Below, in pieces: positions 34,669 to 43,800 of a stretch of 64,000 nt of DNA; positions within the stretch are counted from its first letter, which is position 1, and every line of letters begins with the position of its first letter. The DNA is from UBA4971 sp029551185 (GTDB lineage: Bacteria > Bacillota > SHA-98 > UBA4971), in contig DAOSZN010000001.1 of assembly GCA_035593725.1 (NCBI GenBank), forward strand, positions 62,001 to 126,000, written 5' to 3'. A program made the translations under genes and the position numbers. The notes under the pieces are model-generated. The model was not told the origin of the DNA, ran no database searches, and saw only the letters and a list, made by a program, of their open reading frames with translations.

Positions 34669-35487
34669 ATGAAAGCAACTGAAACTCTTAGCTTTCGCGT
34701 GAGAAAGATCCATGCTACAGCAGTTATTCACCCTGGCGCGGTTATCGGGGCAAACATTACTGTTGGCCCGTATTGTGTTATCGGTGAAGACGTTGTGATT
34801 GGAGACGGCACTAAACTAGGCAGCCATGTTGTAATCGACGGACCTACTACTATCGGACAAAACTGTAGTTTTTCATCAGGGGCCATGATAGGTGTTGAGC
34901 CGCAAGATCTTAAGTATAACGGAGAGAAGACTCCTCTCATAATCGGCGACAACAATGTTTTTCGTGAGTTTGTTACAGTAAGCAGAGGGACTGATCATGG
35001 CAGAGGTGAAACGCGTATAGGCAATGATAATTACATAATGTCATACGGACACATCGCTCACGATTGTATTGTAGGCAGCAATGTGATTATCACAGGCGGG
35101 GCTGCTCTTGCAGGTCACTCGACAGTTGACGATTATGCGATAGTCGGCGGACTCGCAGGTGTACATCAATTTGTCAAGGTAGGTAAGATGGCGATGATCG
35201 GCGGAATGGCCAAGGTCGCGCGGGATGTGCCTCCTTACATGCTGGTGGACGGTAATCCTGCCCGTGTTATAGGTGTTAACGTAGTCGGTATGCGCAGACA
35301 CGGAACACCCCAAGAGGTCCGCGAATCTGTGAAACGGGCTTACAGAATCCTTTATGAATCCGGTCTCAGTCTTGCACAGGCCATCGGGAAGATTGAAAGC
35401 GAGTTGTCCGGGTCATCTGAGATTGAGGCGTTCGTAGAGTTTCTGAAAGGCACGACCCGGGGAATCATTGGAGGAAGGCTTTCTTGA
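34669..35487 (+). CDS. lpxA: UDP-N-acetylglucosamine O-acyltransferase LpxA
   Basis: The 272-residue protein is a left-handed beta-helix of hexapeptide repeats. It shows IHPGAVIGANITVGPYCVIG, GVEPQDLKYNGE, VFREFVTVSRGT, YIMSYGHIAHDC (catalytic His) and GLAGVHQFVKVGKMAMIGG. A helical C-terminal domain follows (about 200-272). It catalyses the first acylation of UDP-GlcNAc in lipid A synthesis. A GGGAGG ribosome site precedes the ATG. Its stop overlaps the TTG start of lpxI. Confidence 0.96.
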   Translation: MKATETLSFRVRKIHATAVIHPGAVIGANITVGPYCVIGEDVVIGDGTKLGSHVVIDGPTTIGQNCSFSSGAMIGVEPQDLKYNGEKTPLIIGDNNVFREFVTVSRGTDHGRGETRIGNDNYIMSYGHIAHDCIVGSNVIITGGAALAGHSTVDDYAIVGGLAGVHQFVKVGKMAMIGGMAKVARDVPPYMLVDGNPARVIGVNVVGMRRHGTPQEVRESVKRAYRILYESGLSLAQAIGKIESELSGSSEIEAFVEFLKGTTRGIIGGRLS

Positions 35488-36329
35488 GGAAACTTGGGCT
35501 CATAGCAGGTGAAGGGGAGCTCCCGGCTATCATGGCGCGCAATGCGTCCTTAAAAGGCTTGGAAATTGTTGTAATATCTGTATGCGAAGAAATAGACCCG
35601 GAAGTTGCCCTTGTCGCCAGTGGCATTCATATAGTGGATTTGGATGAGATGGACGAAGCTCTGGAAATCCTGAAAAATGAAGGCATAAGCGAAGTGGCGA
35701 TGATCGGAAAGGTCTGGCGAAAAGAAGCGTACAGGCCTGGTGTTGAAGAAGCTGTAGAGAAACTCGCGCACTATGAAGCGGATCGGGCTGATACATCTCT
35801 CCTTGCTGCCTTTGTCAAGAATCTGGGACGAGCAGGAATTCGTGTCGCAAATCAGCTGGAATATCTGGGCGATGCAGTTCCCGAGAGAGGGGTTCTCGGA
35901 TGCTCGGAACCTTCCCCCGCTGAATGGGACGACATTTCCTTCGGCTTCAAGAAGGCTAAGGCCATTTCCGGGGCAGGTATCGGTCAGACGGTAATAGTGA
36001 AAAACCTCTCTGTCGTAGCGGTAGAAGCTGCTGAAGGCACAGACGAAGCTATTGCGAGGGCAGGCCGTCTGGCCGGAGGGTGTGTCGTGGTCAAGGTTGC
36101 GTGGCAAGATCAGGACATGAGGTTCGATATCCCGACTGTCGGGCCGGACACGATAAAGGTCATGCTTGAGGCCGAGGCCCGAGTCCTTGCCATTGAAGCC
36201 GGAAAGACAATTATCGTCCGAAAAGAGGATACTTTGGCCTTTGCTAACGAGGCGGGGATTCCTGTTGTTGCAGTGGGAGAGGTGGAAACCCTTGAAGATA
36301 ATGATAAGCGCCGGAGAAGCGTCAGGTGA
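35484..36329 (+). CDS. lpxI: UDP-2,3-diacylglucosamine pyrophosphatase LpxI
   Basis: This 281-residue protein has the two-domain LpxI (DUF1009) pattern: LGLIAGEGELPAIMARNA at the start, then EVAMIGKVWRKEAYRPG, GAGIGQTVIVKN, AVEAAEGTDEAIARAG, VVKVAWQDQDMRFDIPTVGP and EAGKTIIV. It hydrolyses UDP-diacylglucosamine to lipid X. It is the alternative to LpxH found in alphaproteobacteria and diderm Firmicutes. TTG 35484 overlaps the lpxA stop, and its 3' end overlaps the lpxB start by about 38 bases. The operon is therefore tightly packed. Confidence 0.94.
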   Translation: MRKLGLIAGEGELPAIMARNASLKGLEIVVISVCEEIDPEVALVASGIHIVDLDEMDEALEILKNEGISEVAMIGKVWRKEAYRPGVEEAVEKLAHYEADRADTSLLAAFVKNLGRAGIRVANQLEYLGDAVPERGVLGCSEPSPAEWDDISFGFKKAKAISGAGIGQTVIVKNLSVVAVEAAEGTDEAIARAGRLAGGCVVVKVAWQDQDMRFDIPTVGPDTIKVMLEAEARVLAIEAGKTIIVRKEDTLAFANEAGIPVVAVGEVETLEDNDKRRRSVR

Positions 36330-37425
36330 TATATACGGCGCGTATCTCGCAGAGAAGCTGATTCAGTTAAATCCCGGGGTCCGGCTTTTGGGCGTCGGTG
36401 GTCCCAAGATGAAGGAAAAGGGCGTAGAGATCCTGGAAGATCCGACTGCCCTTTCCGCTGTTGGATTCACGGAGGTCTTAACGAATCTCTCCAAGCATCG
36501 CGGGATCTTTGCCCGGACTGCGCGCATGCTAGGCGAGATTCCCCCTGATTGTCTTGTTCTTATTGATTTTCCGGAATTCAATATGAGGCTCGCAAGACGA
36601 GCAGCAAAAAAGGGTATTCCCGGAGTTTACCTGTTTCCGCCGACAGCGTGGGCATGGCGCAGGGGACGTGCTAAGACCCTTGCAAACTTAGGTGTGACAA
36701 TTGCTTCCGTATTCCCTTTGGAGGCGGAAACATACCGGCAAGCCGGGGCGGACGTAAGGTTTGTCGGACACCCCCTCTTGGATCTTGTGGGCCCTGCCCG
36801 ACATGAAGAGAAGAAATCCGCCCGGGAAGACTTGGGATTAGACTCTCAAGAAGTCATCGGGATCCTGCCAGGGAGTCGAGATCAGGAAATCAAGCAGTTG
36901 CTCCCTGTGATGCTGGAGGCAGCCTCTCTTATTAGACAAGTGAGGCCCGGGGTGGAATTATTACTTCCTTTATCCCACACTGTATCAGGAGACGTAGTCA
37001 GAGAATACGTCGGGGAATCCGATCTGCCTGTACGTATTGTATCCGATGCGGCTCACCTGTGTATGGCTGCGTCAGATGTCCTTATAGTGGCATCAGGCAC
37101 TGCGACTATGGAAGCCGCTATAGTGGGGACTCCTATGGTGGTAATCTACAAGACTTCCACACCCACTTACTTTCTGGCAAGATTGCTTGTGGACATACCT
37201 TTTATCTCATGGCCCAACATTCTTATGGGAAAACGTATAGTCCCCGAACTCTTGCAGGATGAAGCTGAACCCGAGGGTATAGCCGGCCTCGTCCTTATGA
37301 TGCTGGAGAATCCTTCGCTTTCTTCGGAAATTCGAAAAAATCTCGCTGAGGCCCGAAGTAAACTTGGCTCGCCCGGTGCACTTACACGCACAGCTCGGCT
37401 GATATTGGAGGTGGCACGAAGATGA
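36292..37425 (+). CDS. lpxB: Lipid-A-disaccharide synthase LpxB
   Basis: The 377-residue GT-B glycosyltransferase (GT19) shows ISAGEASGDIYGAYL, GVGGPKMKEKGVEIL, CLVLIDFPEFNMRLA, VYLFPPTAWAWRRGR, FVGHPLLD, GILPGSRDQEI and a C-terminal VASGTATMEAAIVGTPMVV. It joins UDP-diacylglucosamine and lipid X. The start is taken as TTG 36292 (MKIMISAGE), which aligns with other LpxB proteins and follows GGAGAGGTGG. The next ATG is 36301. It overlaps lpxI upstream and the LpxB-like gene downstream. Confidence 0.95.
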   Translation: MKIMISAGEASGDIYGAYLAEKLIQLNPGVRLLGVGGPKMKEKGVEILEDPTALSAVGFTEVLTNLSKHRGIFARTARMLGEIPPDCLVLIDFPEFNMRLARRAAKKGIPGVYLFPPTAWAWRRGRAKTLANLGVTIASVFPLEAETYRQAGADVRFVGHPLLDLVGPARHEEKKSAREDLGLDSQEVIGILPGSRDQEIKQLLPVMLEAASLIRQVRPGVELLLPLSHTVSGDVVREYVGESDLPVRIVSDAAHLCMAASDVLIVASGTATMEAAIVGTPMVVIYKTSTPTYFLARLLVDIPFISWPNILMGKRIVPELLQDEAEPEGIAGLVLMMLENPSLSSEIRKNLAEARSKLGSPGALTRTARLILEVARR

Positions 37426-38825
37426 AAAAAAGCCGTGCCGCTGTTGTGATTGTGGCTAACAGTCCGGGAGAAGTTGTCGGATGGGCGCTGCCCCTTGTGA
37501 GAAGCTTGCGAGCTTCAGAAGAGAAGATAATCCGAGAATTCGGAGGTCTTGTTATCGTTATTGTGTTGCCTCCTTGCCCTTTTGCCACAGGCAATGAGGC
37601 AAAAGTCGCCGGACTTATCCCCGGAGTGGATGCTGTGGTGACGCCTTCTGAGTATATGAGGTTTGTCACGTTGGGAACCATTCCGGAGAAGGCAAGAAAC
37701 CTCGCGTCAGGGAAAGAAAGGGAAACATGGCGAGGGGTAGTTGTTCACCTTGGCGGGGATCATCTGCATTCACTTATCATAGCGAGGAGATTTGGATTTC
37801 CGGCTGTCGCATACAGTGATCGCACAGTCAAGTTTCAACGGAAATTCATAAGAATCTTGGCGGAAGACGCAAGGGTTGCCCGGAAACTCCGGCAAAAGGG
37901 AGTGCCTGATGAGAAAATAGATATCGTCGGCAATCTTATGATAGACGGTATTTGCGGGGAAGGAAACCCTGAAGGCGTTAAGGATGCGCTGGGAGTGGCG
38001 GAGAACACCCTAGTGGTGTGTCTTCTGCCCGGCAGCAGAAAACAGCAGATTCTATACGCAATGCCCTTCTTCCTCAGAGTTGCTGAGATCATACGGAAAT
38101 TCCGCGAAAACACTGAATTTATCATGCCACTCTCCCCCTTTGTCAGTATGGATATGGTTCGGCAGGCCTTAGTTGCCACAGGCAATCAGATTGATAAACA
38201 TAAAGGCGGATTAAGGAGCGGTGGGGCGAAAGAGGGGCTTGAAGCAGCGTCTGCCACGCTCCGTAGATTGCAAGATGAGAGGCATGAGGCTTCTCCTGTT
38301 TCAGCTGTTATCGAGACAGCCGAAGGGGTTGAGGTCTTTGTGAGCACAAATTCACGCTACTCTGTTATGGCTGCATCAGATCTTGCCTTATGTATGCCGG
38401 GTTCTGTCACTGCGGAATTAGGTTACCTCGGTGTGCCTACTGTAGTCACTGTTCCCCTTAACCTGCCTGATGAGATTCCGCTCACCGGGGCATTTGAGTT
38501 TCTCGGGAGATTGCCTGTAATCGGAAGGCCCATAAAAAGGATGGCAGTGCGAAAAGCCCTTGGGCGTATAGAATTTACCGCGATTCCCAATAAGAGGCAG
38601 AGGAGATTCATTACGCCGGAAATCCGCGGGGTTCTTACTGCTGAGGACGTGGCCATAAAAGCCTTGGAGCTCTTGCAGGATGCGAAAGCGCGCGATAGAA
38701 TCTCTGTAGAATTGAAGGAAGCTATGGGTAGGCAGGGAGCGGCTGATCGTGTCGCTTCCGCAGTGCTCGATACGTTGATTGCAACTGGAGGTCGGTATTT
38801 TGAACCGACAGAAAAGTCCGATTAA
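37422..38825 (+). CDS. LpxB-like glycosyltransferase paralogue, function unknown
   Basis: This 467-residue protein has a GT-B layout related to LpxB: VVIVANSPGEVVGWALPLV at the start, a FQRKFIRI segment, VCLLPGSRKQQI (counterpart of the LpxB LPGSR loop) and CMPGSVTAELGYLGVPTVV (counterpart of the nucleotide-binding region). It lacks the GEASGD start and the FPEFN motif of true LpxB and carries a roughly 60-residue insertion (about 255-310). It overlaps lpxB by four bases and msbA by 26, so it is surely co-expressed. lpxK and waaA often occupy this place. Addition of a core sugar to lipid A is an inference. Confidence 0.65.
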   Translation: MKKSRAAVVIVANSPGEVVGWALPLVRSLRASEEKIIREFGGLVIVIVLPPCPFATGNEAKVAGLIPGVDAVVTPSEYMRFVTLGTIPEKARNLASGKERETWRGVVVHLGGDHLHSLIIARRFGFPAVAYSDRTVKFQRKFIRILAEDARVARKLRQKGVPDEKIDIVGNLMIDGICGEGNPEGVKDALGVAENTLVVCLLPGSRKQQILYAMPFFLRVAEIIRKFRENTEFIMPLSPFVSMDMVRQALVATGNQIDKHKGGLRSGGAKEGLEAASATLRRLQDERHEASPVSAVIETAEGVEVFVSTNSRYSVMAASDLALCMPGSVTAELGYLGVPTVVTVPLNLPDEIPLTGAFEFLGRLPVIGRPIKRMAVRKALGRIEFTAIPNKRQRRFITPEIRGVLTAEDVAIKALELLQDAKARDRISVELKEAMGRQGAADRVASAVLDTLIATGGRYFEPTEKSD

Positions 38826-40593
38826 AAGACTCTTAGGATATGTTTCGCCATATGGACATCTGTTTGCTTTAGGTTTGCTTTGTACGATTGTGGCAAGCCT
38901 TTTGAACCTCGCTGTATACTGGGTTGTGAAAGAACTTGTGGATAAGGTTCTTACAGGCGGCGATATTGTCATTATGAGTAGAATGCTCAATATAACTGTT
39001 ATCGGAGTTATTGTGCTGTTTGTCATAAAAGGCGCATTTTCTTACGGGCAAGTCTATCTTATGGCTTATGTCGGGCATAGAGTCGTTGCTGACCTGCGTG
39101 AACAGGTGTATGGCCACTTGCAGTGCATGCCCATAGAGTATCATGACAGTAAGCACACAGGTGAGATGATTTCAGGTGTCACAAATGATGTAGCTGTCTT
39201 ACAGGCGAGTGTGTCATCAGGTTTAGCTGAACTTCTTTCCCAGGCGGTTATGAGTGTAGGTATCCTAGGGCTTATGTTTTACTTGGACTGGAGACTCTCC
39301 TTAGTTACACTCAGCATAATGCCTTTGGTAGTGTGGATAGTCGGCAAAGCCGGAAGTAAACTCAGGCGAATAACCGGACTTATCCAAACCACGATTGCTG
39401 ATGTCACCACCGTCCTTCAAGAAACCCTCTCCGGAATTAAGGTAATCAAGGCTTTCACCATGGAGGCCCATGAGATGGAGAGATTCAGGAGGCAAAACGA
39501 AGGGAATTTCCAAGCTTCAATGCGTGGAGTAAAGGTGCATGCAGTAATCACGCCGCTTATAGAGTTGCTGTCGGTTCTGGGCCTTGCAGGGGTTTTGTGG
39601 TTCGGAGGAAGGCGGGTTATAGAAGGCGGGTTGACTGTGGGAGAATTCATGGCGTTCCTTGGTGCTGCAGGAACCCTTCCTACTCCTCTTTCAAGGCTTT
39701 CCGCATCCTATGGAGGACTCAACCAGGCATTAGGCGCTGCTCAGCGAGTCTTTGGCTTGCTTGACAAGACACCTGAAGTCCAGGAACCGGAAGACGCCAT
39801 ATCCATACCTGAGCCTGTTGAGGGGCGCATAGATTTTGACGGTGTCAGCTTTGCGTACCGTCCTTGTGAGCCTGTGCTGCATGATATAGAGCTTACTGTG
39901 ATGCCCGGGGAAGTTGTGGCACTTGTAGGCCCGAGCGGGTCCGGGAAGACCACTGTTGTGAATCTTATCCCCAGGTTCTATCAGCCTACATCAGGCAGGA
40001 TATATATTGACGGGTGTGATATCAGTAAGGTTACTTTGCACTCCTTACGCAGTCAGATAGGACTTGTTCCGCAAGAGACCGTCCTATTCAGTATAAGTAT
40101 AGCGGAGAATATCGGGTACGGCAGTCCGCGTGCAAGCATGAAAGACATTGTAAAAGCTGCCACGCTTGCTAACGCCCATGATTTCATTATGAGACTTCCT
40201 TTAAAATACGATACTCCCGTAGGTGAAAAAGGCGTCACATTATCCGGCGGTGAGAGGCAGAGGATTGCCATTGCCAGAGCAATCTTAAGGGATCCGCGGA
40301 TTCTGATATTGGATGAAGCTACTTCATCCTTGGATCCTGAATCTGAGGCTGAGGTGCAGGAAGCCTTGACCAGGCTGTTCCGGAACAGGACGACTCTTGT
40401 AATTGCTCACAGGCTGTCCACAATTCAGATGGCAGACAGGATCCTTGTAATAGATAAAGGGAGAATTGTTGAGTCAGGAAATCACAGAGAACTCATGGAA
40501 AAAGGAGGCCTTTATGCGAGACTGGCTTCCTTGAAATTCCATGAAGACTCTGAAGAAGATCAGGATGAAGGTCAAGTGCTTGCCGGCGCGTAG
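38800..40593 (+). CDS. msbA: MsbA-type lipid A flippase, ABC exporter
   Basis: The 597-residue half-transporter has six N-terminal helices, as in type IV exporters, and then an ATPase. The ATPase shows Walker A VGPSGSGKTT, a Q-loop LVPQETVLFS, signature LSGGERQRIAIARA, Walker B ILILDEATSSLD and H-loop AHRLS. The position after lpxB and its paralogue, inside an LPS cluster, favours MsbA (flipping lipid A or core LPS across the inner membrane) over a drug exporter. TTG 38800 follows GGAGGT at good spacing and is preferred over TTG 38779. Confidence 0.88.
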   Translation: MNRQKSPIKRLLGYVSPYGHLFALGLLCTIVASLLNLAVYWVVKELVDKVLTGGDIVIMSRMLNITVIGVIVLFVIKGAFSYGQVYLMAYVGHRVVADLREQVYGHLQCMPIEYHDSKHTGEMISGVTNDVAVLQASVSSGLAELLSQAVMSVGILGLMFYLDWRLSLVTLSIMPLVVWIVGKAGSKLRRITGLIQTTIADVTTVLQETLSGIKVIKAFTMEAHEMERFRRQNEGNFQASMRGVKVHAVITPLIELLSVLGLAGVLWFGGRRVIEGGLTVGEFMAFLGAAGTLPTPLSRLSASYGGLNQALGAAQRVFGLLDKTPEVQEPEDAISIPEPVEGRIDFDGVSFAYRPCEPVLHDIELTVMPGEVVALVGPSGSGKTTVVNLIPRFYQPTSGRIYIDGCDISKVTLHSLRSQIGLVPQETVLFSISIAENIGYGSPRASMKDIVKAATLANAHDFIMRLPLKYDTPVGEKGVTLSGGERQRIAIARAILRDPRILILDEATSSLDPESEAEVQEALTRLFRNRTTLVIAHRLSTIQMADRILVIDKGRIVESGNHRELMEKGGLYARLASLKFHEDSEEDQDEGQVLAGA

Positions 40594-40782
40594 GTCTGCC
40601 AAGCTCTTGAACGCCCCTCACTGCAATCGCCGGTCACCCTGACAGACCTAAACAGTATCTCGGTGCGAAAGAAACGGAGATCCGTGACAACCAGACAAGA
40701 CGTAGGAAAAAACACGGGGCTCTCAGGCAGTCCGGCGATAAGATGTAGGGAAACATAAGTTAGATAAGGAGGACAGCCCAAA

Positions 40783-41937
40783 ATGCGTGCCATGATTATG
40801 GCTGCAGGGGTAGGCGCCCGCCTTGAACCGTTGACTATCAATGTGCCTAAGCCAATGGTGCCTGTGGTGAACAAGCCTGCGATGGAACATATCATATCCC
40901 TTCTGAGACGCCATGGAATAACGGAAGTTGTGGCCAACTTATGGTACCTTCCTGAACATATCGAGGGTTACTTTGGTGACGGTCATGATTTCGGGATAAA
41001 ACTGCGCTACTCTTATGAAGATGAGCTGCGTGGCACTGCAGGAGGCATGCTTTTCGCGAAGGATCTTCTTCTTTGCGACGATGGTTGGGAGACGTCCGGG
41101 GAAGGGCATGAATCCGGGACATTCATCCTTATGGCAGGGGACGCTTTAACGACTGCAAACCTGACAAGGCTCGTCGAGTTCCATAAGTCCCGGAATGCTT
41201 TGGCGACGATAGGCTTGAAACGGGTAGACGATGTGTCCGGGTTTGGGATAGTTGTTACAGACGAAAACGGAAAGATTCTTCGGTTCCAAGAAAAACCCAA
41301 ATCTCTCGAGGCTGACAGCGATCTTGCCAATACTATGATATACGTGTTTGAACCTGAGATTTTTGAGTATATTCCGTCTTCAGGGAAACCTGATTTCGGA
41401 CGTGACATATTTCCTTTATTAGTGCGGGAAGGGGTGCCTTTTTACGGCCTTGCTCAAGACGAGTACTGGTGTGATATCGGAACCCTGGAGAAATACCATG
41501 CTTCACACAGAGATATCCTCGATGGAAAGGTGGGTCTCGCCCTGCCCGGTGAAGAGGTAAGACGCGACGTTTTTGTGTGCCATGGCACAGAGCTTCACCA
41601 TAGCGCAACATTGTGTCCGCCTGTGTTCATAGGAGAGCATGTCACGATCGGGAAAGATGCGACTATAGGGCCTTATACCGTTATCGGAGATAGATGCCGG
41701 ATAGACGAACGCGCCACTGTTTCCGGGAGTATAGTCTGGAATAATACCAAGGTCGGGCGAGGAGCGAACCTTGTGAACTGTGTCGTGGGGAGCGATTGCT
41801 ATCTTGCGGCCGGGGCCTCCTTAGGTGAAGGTGTTGTGCTAAGTGATGAATGCGTTGTGGAAGAGGATAGCGTTATTCGAAGCAACGTAAAAATTGACCC
41901 CGGGAGGACTGTCAAACGAAAGGTGGCCCGGTGGTGA
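40783..41937 (+). CDS. NDP-sugar pyrophosphorylase (mannose-1-phosphate guanylyltransferase-like)
   Basis: The 384-residue protein has an N-terminal nucleotidyltransferase domain (AMIMAAGVGARLEPLT, then PKPMVPVVNKP, RGTAGGML, FILMAGDAL, IGLKRVDDVSGFGIV and FQEKP). A C-terminal left-handed beta-helix follows (about 270-370, with hexapeptides such as IGEHVTIGKDATIGPYTVIG). This is the two-domain layout of bacterial GDP-mannose or glucose-1-phosphate nucleotidyltransferases. It probably makes an activated sugar for LPS core or surface glycans. The exact nucleotide and sugar are not determined. AAGGAGG precedes the ATG. The 189 bases upstream hold no recognised gene. Confidence 0.85.
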   Translation: MRAMIMAAGVGARLEPLTINVPKPMVPVVNKPAMEHIISLLRRHGITEVVANLWYLPEHIEGYFGDGHDFGIKLRYSYEDELRGTAGGMLFAKDLLLCDDGWETSGEGHESGTFILMAGDALTTANLTRLVEFHKSRNALATIGLKRVDDVSGFGIVVTDENGKILRFQEKPKSLEADSDLANTMIYVFEPEIFEYIPSSGKPDFGRDIFPLLVREGVPFYGLAQDEYWCDIGTLEKYHASHRDILDGKVGLALPGEEVRRDVFVCHGTELHHSATLCPPVFIGEHVTIGKDATIGPYTVIGDRCRIDERATVSGSIVWNNTKVGRGANLVNCVVGSDCYLAAGASLGEGVVLSDECVVEEDSVIRSNVKIDPGRTVKRKVARW

Positions 41938-42569
41938 ACAGCCTGTTTTCTCCAGTGCGCCGGCTGAGGCGGCGCACTGTAATTATCATATGCTTATGCA
42001 TAGCTGTCGTGGGTTTCTGCGCATATTTTGCCATATCACCACAGACAGACAAGGATGAGAAGGCTGCTTCAGGAGATGAGCCACAATCTGCAATTGGAAC
42101 AGAAACAAGCGGGTCCGGAAAAGAGCTGAAGCAAGGCATAATCCTTGAAGAAACCAGAATAACCGTACCTGAGCCCGGAGGGGTATTGGGGTGGAGCTTC
42201 GGGGCGGAAACAATCGAGTATGATCTTGACAATAACCGTGCCAGCCTTGTACGTGCGGAAGGGATAAGGTTTATTCATGACAAACCTGAAATTGAAATTC
42301 AGGCAGAGGTCGTGAATTTGGATTTTGAATCAGGCAGAGTGGATTTTGAGGGCAATGTGAGAGTAAAATCAAAACAAGGCCCGAGCTTTAGCGCAGGAGG
42401 CGCTACATGGGATCCGGGCGCGAAGAAGTTTCGGGCATATGGGAATATCCAATATAAGAACGGCCTCTCCGAGATTTTTGGGGATGAGATGGAAATCGAT
42501 GCGGAACTTGAAACAGCCCGGGTCAAGGGGAACGTAAGGTTTCGTTCTCCTGTGCTCAGACGGGCCTGA
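41931..42569 (+). CDS. LptC-like protein, copy 2
   Basis: The 212-residue protein has a basic N-terminus, one membrane helix (about residues 17-34) and a Glu/Ser-rich linker to about residue 70. A jellyroll of LptC/OstA type follows (GWSFGAETIEYDLDNNRASL, VNLDFESGRVDFEGNVRV, FRAYGNIQYKNG, ARVKGNVRF). It overlaps the nucleotidyltransferase gene by seven bases (GTG 41931) and precedes an LpxB-related gene, lptA copy 2 and lptB. With lptB and lptF/G so close, this copy may be the main LptC. Confidence 0.72.
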   Translation: MVNSLFSPVRRLRRRTVIIICLCIAVVGFCAYFAISPQTDKDEKAASGDEPQSAIGTETSGSGKELKQGIILEETRITVPEPGGVLGWSFGAETIEYDLDNNRASLVRAEGIRFIHDKPEIEIQAEVVNLDFESGRVDFEGNVRVKSKQGPSFSAGGATWDPGAKKFRAYGNIQYKNGLSEIFGDEMEIDAELETARVKGNVRFRSPVLRRA

Positions 42570-42597
42570 GGGAGGGTTTGCCCGGTAGGCGTGGGAT

Positions 42598-43800
42598 ATG
42601 ATACTTTTCTTAAGTAACGGCCACGGTGAAGATCTTATTGCAACCATGATTGCGCGGGAAGTCAAGGCTGAACGCGAGTCTTTCAATATAGCCGGTTTCC
42701 CCTTGGTAGGGTTGGGTAAACCATATGAAGACGCAGGCATTAGGGTGATGGGCGTTCAAAAAACGATGCCAAGCGGCGGTTTTCTAAGACACGGCATGCG
42801 CCTTGTACTGGAGGATATCAAGGCCGGACTCATAGGCCTTACAGTGCAGCAGATCAGGTGCTTGAAGTCGATAAGAGAAAATGTCAGGCTTACCGTATCC
42901 GTAGGAGACGTTTACCCATTGTTCCTTGCAGGCCGTTATGTCAAATCACCCATTCTGTGCCTGTCCACTGCAAAGTCCGAGTATATCAAGGGGCACCTTG
43001 GTATCGAGTGTCGGCTCATGCGAAAATATGCCGACCTTGTCCTGGCACGGGACGAAAGAACTTCCAAGGCCCTTTCGGAACTGGGAGTGCCTGCCAGGTA
43101 TGCCGGAAATGTGATGATGGACGGATTCTCGATAACCGGCGAAAACTTTGGCCTTACCCTTCAGAAGAAGGTAGTGGGTATCCTTCCCGGCTCCAGAGAA
43201 GAGGCATACCGAAACATAGAAAACCTCCTTGAAATTGTCATGCGGTTGGCGGACATGAGCGGCGACAACTTGAACTTCATAGTCGGACTTGCACCTAACC
43301 TTGATGAGGAGAGATTTGCTCATGCAGTGTATAAGGCTGGATGGCGATATGAAAAACAAGATCCGGGGGATAGAGAACGCGGTGTGACAGGCCGCATTTA
43401 TCCCGGTTCAGGCAGGGAAAGTCCTTGTGTATTGGTGTCTCAGGGCTGGTTCGGTGATGTCCTGAATGTCAGCAATATCATAATCGGCTTGTCAGGGACA
43501 GGTAACGAGCAGGCGGCAGGGCTTGGCAGACCTGTCGTGACTTTCCCTACAGAAGGCCCCCAGTTCAGCTTTGAGTTTGCAGCTGCACAGAAAAGACTCC
43601 TAGGTGAAGCAGTGGCATTTGTCAAGTCGGGTGATGCCGGTGATGTCGCCAACGAAGTCATGAGCATTTTCGGAGATTCCATGCGCGTCGCCGAGATGCG
43701 TAAGGCAGGCCATGCAAGGATGGGGGAACAAGGAGCTGCCACCAGGACGGCGAAGATTATAATCAACTACATTGAAACCGAAAGTTGGGAGGGGCGGTAA
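42598..43800 (+). CDS. Lipid-A-disaccharide-synthase-related protein (TIGR03492-like)
   Basis: The 400-residue GT-B-like protein starts ILFLSNGHGEDLIATMIARE, the signature of the LpxB-related family known mainly from cyanobacteria and deinococci. Later motifs are VSVGDVYPLFLAG, LVLARDERTSKALSELG, YAGNVMMDG, VGILPGSREEAYRNIENLLE and GLSGTGNEQAAGLGRPVVTFP. The last two correspond to the donor-binding loops of LpxB. There is no membrane helix. It lies between lptC copy 2 and lptA copy 2, overlapping the latter by one base, which ties it to LPS or glycolipid export. Its reaction is unknown. Confidence 0.75.
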   Translation: MILFLSNGHGEDLIATMIAREVKAERESFNIAGFPLVGLGKPYEDAGIRVMGVQKTMPSGGFLRHGMRLVLEDIKAGLIGLTVQQIRCLKSIRENVRLTVSVGDVYPLFLAGRYVKSPILCLSTAKSEYIKGHLGIECRLMRKYADLVLARDERTSKALSELGVPARYAGNVMMDGFSITGENFGLTLQKKVVGILPGSREEAYRNIENLLEIVMRLADMSGDNLNFIVGLAPNLDEERFAHAVYKAGWRYEKQDPGDRERGVTGRIYPGSGRESPCVLVSQGWFGDVLNVSNIIIGLSGTGNEQAAGLGRPVVTFPTEGPQFSFEFAAAQKRLLGEAVAFVKSGDAGDVANEVMSIFGDSMRVAEMRKAGHARMGEQGAATRTAKIIINYIETESWEGR

